DNA of 18,332 nucleotides. Source: Campylobacterales bacterium (GTDB lineage: Bacteria > Campylobacterota > Campylobacteria > Campylobacterales > Sulfurimonadaceae). The stretch is taken from NCBI GenBank assembly GCA_016937915.1, contig JAFGVR010000003.1, forward strand, positions 1 to 18,332, given 5' to 3'. The position numbers and the translations under genes were made by a program. Positions 14,915-18,332 of this stretch are shown here, piece after piece (position 1 is the first letter of the stretch; the number at the start of each line of letters is the position of its first letter). The notes beneath the pieces were generated by a model. It was not told where the DNA came from. It saw only the letters and a list, made by a program, of their open reading frames with translations, and made no database searches.

Positions 14915-16649
14915 GATGCAACTCCTACTACTAAAGTAATCATAAGTGCCAAAGAGATAGCATAGATGATTTTTACACTCTTTTGCGATATGTCGAAGTA
15001 GTACATATTTAGCTGAACTTCATCTTTCTCCCCACAATTGTACTCTTTTACCCTATGAGCTTTTTTAAATACTATGACGCCAAAAAGGATAGGGACTACA
15101 GCTATGAGTAGCATCGGTGTTACTATCTGCATAGTTGGTAAAAGATTTGCATCTAGTGAGGTGAATATACCAACAATTAGCATCGCTAAAAACGCAAAAG
15201 AGGTGCTAGAGAACAAAAACGGTATCTTTTTTTTTTTACTCTCTTTTGCATCTGATGCAAAAAGTTTAGTCACCACTTTAAAGTAAAGAAGAGTTAAAAA
15301 CACACTTCCAAGTGCTATGAAGATTAAACTTAGTGCATAAAGTGGATTGTTTGAAATCTCCCCAGCTACTAACTCTATAGCCATAAATTTTGCTATAAAA
15401 ATCCCAAATGATGGAAGAGTAAGTGATGCAAACCCTATGATGATAAAAAAAGTTAAGAGTTTTGAGCGGTTTATGAGTCCATCTATATCACTTACATACT
15501 TTAGTGAAAAGCTTTTTTCAAGTATCCCAGCTTGTAAAAACAGTAACGCTTTAGATATAGCATGAAAAACTATAAGTACAAGTGTAGCGGTGATAGCCTC
15601 CTGCTCCCTATAGATGCAAGAGCCATCATAAGTGCTAAAAGTGCGATGGTTGAAAGACCTAAAATCTCTTTGAAATAATCTTTCCCAAGAGCCATAAGTG
15701 ATGCCGCAAAAAACACAAATGAGCCAAATAAAGTGATAGTAACAGAGACAAATCCATTCATAGCAGGGGCTATTTTTAGTATGAGGTATGGGGCGATTTT
15801 TACCATAGTAGCACTATGAAGCATAGCACTAACTGGAGTTGGTGCTACCATCGCACCAAGAAGCCATCTCTCATAAGGGATACTTGCCCCCTTTACAAAT
15901 GCAGCGATTGCTAAAAGTGCTATAGGGATGAGATGGGTATCTTGTATATTTGCTATGAGGGTATCAAAGTAGATAGTATCGTAGTGAGTGATAGAAAAGA
16001 TAAGTGCTATGAGGATAGCTACACCCCCTAGCTGATTCATCCACAACGCTCTAAGTGAGTTTTGCACAGCCACTTCATCACCCCTGTAGCCAATAAGTAG
16101 GTATGAGAAAAGTGTAGTAAACTCAAAAAGCATAAAAAATATCTCTATGTTGTTGGTTGAGACTATGAAGTTTATCACACCCAAAAACAAGAACAAAAGT
16201 GCTATAAACCCCCTTTTTTTAAACTCACTAAACTTTTCACTTTTTATATATTCAAGTGAATAGATGATAATAACTCCACCAACTATGTTTATAACAAGGT
16301 ACATAACAGATGAGGTTTTATCTACCACTATATCATTTGATGTAGTTGTGGCATCTAAAGAGAGGATGAAGCTATAGAGTATGAGTTGTAAGAGTGCAAG
16401 TAAAGTTACAAGGTTGTTTTTTTGGATAACCCCTCTAGCTAGAAAGAAAAACAAAAGTATAAAATCCAAATATATAAAGATGGTATGGTATATATGTGGC
16501 AGAGTATCAGTTATAGAGTATGTGAAATCAAAAAAATAGATAATAGATGATGCAGACAATAAAACCACTGCAAAAAAAGTTGTAAATTTTTTTTCTAAAA
16601 AAATAAATGGTGAAAAAAGAAGTGGAAAAAGTATGAGTAAAGTTTGCAC
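14911..16649 (-). pseudogene. echA: Hydrogenase membrane subunit, NuoL-like (EchA type), frameshifted
   Basis: A multi-helix antiporter-like subunit (NuoL/HyfB/EchA family) that would pump ions during H2 turnover. The first frame runs from GTG 16649 and contains 'LFEFTTLFSYLLIGYRGDE' and the conserved 'KGASIPYERWLLGAMVAPTP' followed by VSAMLHSATMV. It goes out of frame after 'LMALASIG' and stops at 15570. The other part continues at once in the next frame: 'AITATLVLIVFHAISKALLF', then LQAGILEK, and on to the stop at 14911. One extra G in the GGG at 15608-15606 would join the halves as ASIGEQEAITATL, giving about 579 aa. It may be a real mutation, a sequencing error, or (less likely) recoding. 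An 11-A run lies further down in the gene. Confidence 0.85.
15227..15237 (-). repeat. Homopolymer of 11 A (coding strand) in echA
   Basis: An uninterrupted T11 on the + strand encodes the Lys run in SKKKKIPF. The frame continues intact through it at the present length. Confidence 0.85.
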
Positions 16650-16657
16650 GGCTAGAA

Positions 16658-16689
16658 TATCCTTTGCGTTTTTTATAACACAAAGGATA
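16658..16689 (-). promoter_or_regulatory. echA leader: inverted repeat with promoter in the loop and ribosome binding site in the distal arm
   Basis: On the minus strand TATCCTTTG (16689-16681) and CAAAGGATA (16666-16658) are perfect 9-bp arms around a 14-nt loop. The loop contains an extended -10, TGTTATAAA (16680-16672). AAAGGA in the second arm is the Shine-Dalgarno, ten bases before GTG 16649. Start from the loop promoter would fall near 16665 and leave out the first arm. Without a T run it is a poor terminator for ilvD. Confidence 0.6.
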
Positions 16690-16713
16690 ACTAAATTTTC
16701 TTTAAATATGTTG

Positions 16714-18332
16714 TTAAAGTTCAGTTTTTAAAACAGCCCCATTAGATGCATTTGAAACTAAAATTTGGTAGCGTTTTAGCCATTTTGATTTTACTTCATT
16801 TTTGTATGGTTGCCAAGTAGCTTTTCTAGTAGCTAAAACATCTTCGCTAACATTTAGTTGAAGTAAGTGTTTATCAACATCTATCTCTATCTCATCACCA
16901 TCTTCTATAAGTGCGATTAAACCACCCTCAGCAGCTTCAGGTGATACATGCCCTATAGATGCCCCTCTTGTAGCTCCACTAAATCTTCCATCAGTTATCA
17001 GTGCTACAGACTCACCAAGACCCATACCCATGATAAGGCTTGTAGGAGCTAGCATCTCTTGCATACCTGGTCCACCTTTTGGCCCTTCGTAGCGTATAAC
17101 TACTACATCACCAGCTTTTACTTTATGACCCATTATCCCCATGATAGCTTCAGGTTGAGAGTTAAAGCAGATAGCCTTACCTTTAAACTGACGCATAGAT
17201 GGTGCAATACCAGCAGTTTTTACAACAGCACCTTCCTCTGCTAAGTTACCAAAAAGGATAGATAGTCCACCAACTGGTGAGTAAGCGTTTTCATTTGTAT
17301 GGATGATGCTCTCATCAAGTATCTTTGCATCTTTTATGCGTTCACCTATAGTCTCACCAGTTACTGTAGGGTTGTCAAGGTGTAGCATCCCACCGCGTTT
17401 TGAAACTTCATTCATAACTGCATTTACACCACCAGCACGGTTAATATCATCCATGTGAACAGTTGATAATGATGGGGAGATTTTAGCGATGTGAGATACA
17501 CTGTCAGCTATCTCGTTTATCTTTTTAATGTCAAAATCAACACCAGCCTCTTTAGCGATAGCTAACATGTGTAAAACTGTATTTGAGCTTCCACCCATCG
17601 CCATATCTACAACAAATGCGTTGTGAACAGCTTTTTCATTTAAAACATTGCGAATGTTGTACTGAGATGGATTTTCACTTTTTGCCATCTCTACAACTCT
17701 TTTAGCTGCAGTTTTTACCATCTCGATTCTTTTTGGAGTCATAGCTAAAACTGTACCGTTTCCTGGAAGTGCTATCCCCATAGCTTCACATAAAGTGTTC
17801 ATAGAATTTGCAGTAAACATCCCCGAACAACTACCACCACTCGGACATGCGTTACACTCTATGTCATAAAGCTCCTCATCGCTCATCTTCCCATCAGCGT
17901 GTTTACCAACAGCTTCAAAAGCAGTAGCAAGATCGATTGGAGTTCCATCTTTTGTATGACCAGCTTTCATAGGTCCACCTGAAACAAAAACAGTTGGAAC
18001 ATTAACCCTTAAAGCTCCCATTATCATCCCTGGAACTATCTTGTCACAGTTAGGGATACAAATCATGGCATCTAGCTTGTGAGCATTCATAACAGTTTCT
18101 ATGCTATCTGCGATAAGTTCACGAGATGGAAGAGAGTAAAGCATCCCATCATGCCCCATAGCGATACCATCATCAACACCGATAGTGTTAAATACAAACG
18201 GCACACCACCAGCTTCACGGATAGCCTCTTTTACTATCTCTCCATATTCATGTAAAAAGAAGTGTCCAGGGATGATGTCTATGTAACTGTTAGCTATCCC
18301 GATAAGCGGTTTGTCAAAATCTTCATCTTTAA
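16714..18332 (-). CDS. ilvD: Dihydroxy-acid dehydratase, 5' end outside the window
   Basis: Dehydrates dihydroxy-isovalerate and dihydroxy-methylvalerate in valine, leucine and isoleucine synthesis, using an Fe-S cluster. The frame is open to the right edge: before the GTG at 18204 it reads [20 protein letters not shown], then [11 protein letters not shown], so that GTG is an internal Val. About 538 aa are inside and roughly 20-25 N-terminal residues are missing, judged from the ~560-aa homologues. Cluster and active-site blocks are [10 protein letters not shown], '[20 protein letters not shown]', [10 protein letters not shown], '[14 protein letters not shown]' and '[20 protein letters not shown]'. 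It precedes echA by 64 nt on the same strand but has no functional link to it. Confidence 0.97.
   Translation of the reverse strand, partial: KDEDFDKPLIGIANSYIDIIPGHFFLHEYGEIVKEAIREAGGVPFVFNTIGVDDGIAMGHDGMLYSLPSRELIADSIETVMNAHKLDAMICIPNCDKIVPGMIMGALRVNVPTVFVSGGPMKAGHTKDGTPIDLATAFEAVGKHADGKMSDEELYDIECNACPSGGSCSGMFTANSMNTLCEAMGIALPGNGTVLAMTPKRIEMVKTAAKRVVEMAKSENPSQYNIRNVLNEKAVHNAFVVDMAMGGSSNTVLHMLAIAKEAGVDFDIKKINEIADSVSHIAKISPSLSTVHMDDINRAGGVNAVMNEVSKRGGMLHLDNPTVTGETIGERIKDAKILDESIIHTNENAYSPVGGLSILFGNLAEEGAVVKTAGIAPSMRQFKGKAICFNSQPEAIMGIMGHKVKAGDVVVIRYEGPKGGPGMQEMLAPTSLIMGMGLGESVALITDGRFSGATRGASIGHVSPEAAEGGLIALIEDGDEIEIDVDKHLLQLNVSEDVLATRKATWQPYKNEVKSKWLKRYQILVSNASNGAVLKTEL

Noticed and set aside
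14911..15384. A separate 157-aa gene starting at an internal Met of echA
   Set aside because: The conserved frame goes on upstream of that Met to the frameshift near 15606, so it is the end of echA and not a gene of its own.
18204..18332. GTG 18204 as the start of ilvD
   Set aside because: The frame stays open to the window edge and encodes conserved IlvD residues (PLIGIANSY), so the real start is outside.

Overview
The window is AT-rich chromosomal DNA whose proteins and gene order point to a Campylobacterota (Epsilonproteobacteria) species, most likely a Sulfurimonas-like autotroph. The clues are a ThrRS with a shortened N-terminus as in Helicobacter and Campylobacter, a KdsD/KsgA/RNase J neighbourhood like that of Helicobacter pylori, promoters made mainly of a -10 box in T-rich DNA, frequent TTG starts, and secreted proteins carrying a 'GW.LLGT...GFWV' module. 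The genus is an inference; no rRNA is present.

Left part (1-9500, mostly + strand): after the degraded tail of a secreted-protein gene come thrS-infC (4-nt overlap, both TTG starts, shared terminator), a DbpA-type DEAD-box helicase, a glycine-zipper envelope protein, kdsD (arabinose-5-phosphate isomerase for Kdo/LPS), ksgA (16S rRNA dimethyltransferase), rnj (RNase J), a small unknown gene on the minus strand, and rpmI-rplT. This is a translation, ribosome-maturation and RNA-decay region. infC is separated from rpmI-rplT, which are neighbours in many bacteria. Three genes (kdsD, ksgA and the small unknown) have a -10 box so close to the start codon that their mRNAs are predicted to be leaderless or nearly so.

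Middle and right part (9500-16700, mostly minus strand): a secreted two-part protein with an Asp/Asn-rich linker lies downstream of a complete set of six genes for a membrane-bound group 4 [NiFe] hydrogenase in the order echA-B-C-D-E-F: two membrane proton-pump-type subunits, small subunit, NuoC-like subunit, catalytic large subunit, and a 2x[4Fe-4S] ferredoxin subunit. The large subunit has both Ni-binding Cys pairs and ends three residues after the last Cys, so it needs no C-terminal cleavage. Two things are odd. The echA frame is broken by an apparent one-base deletion in a short G run (15606-15608), and the cluster is split between echB and echC by a + strand island with a cold-shock gene, an initiator tRNA (with an A1.A72 mismatch) and an unannotated 53-codon ORF right behind the tRNA. 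The leader of echA has an inverted repeat whose loop holds a promoter and whose distal arm holds the ribosome binding site.

Right edge: ilvD (branched-chain amino acid synthesis) on the minus strand, with its first codons outside the window.
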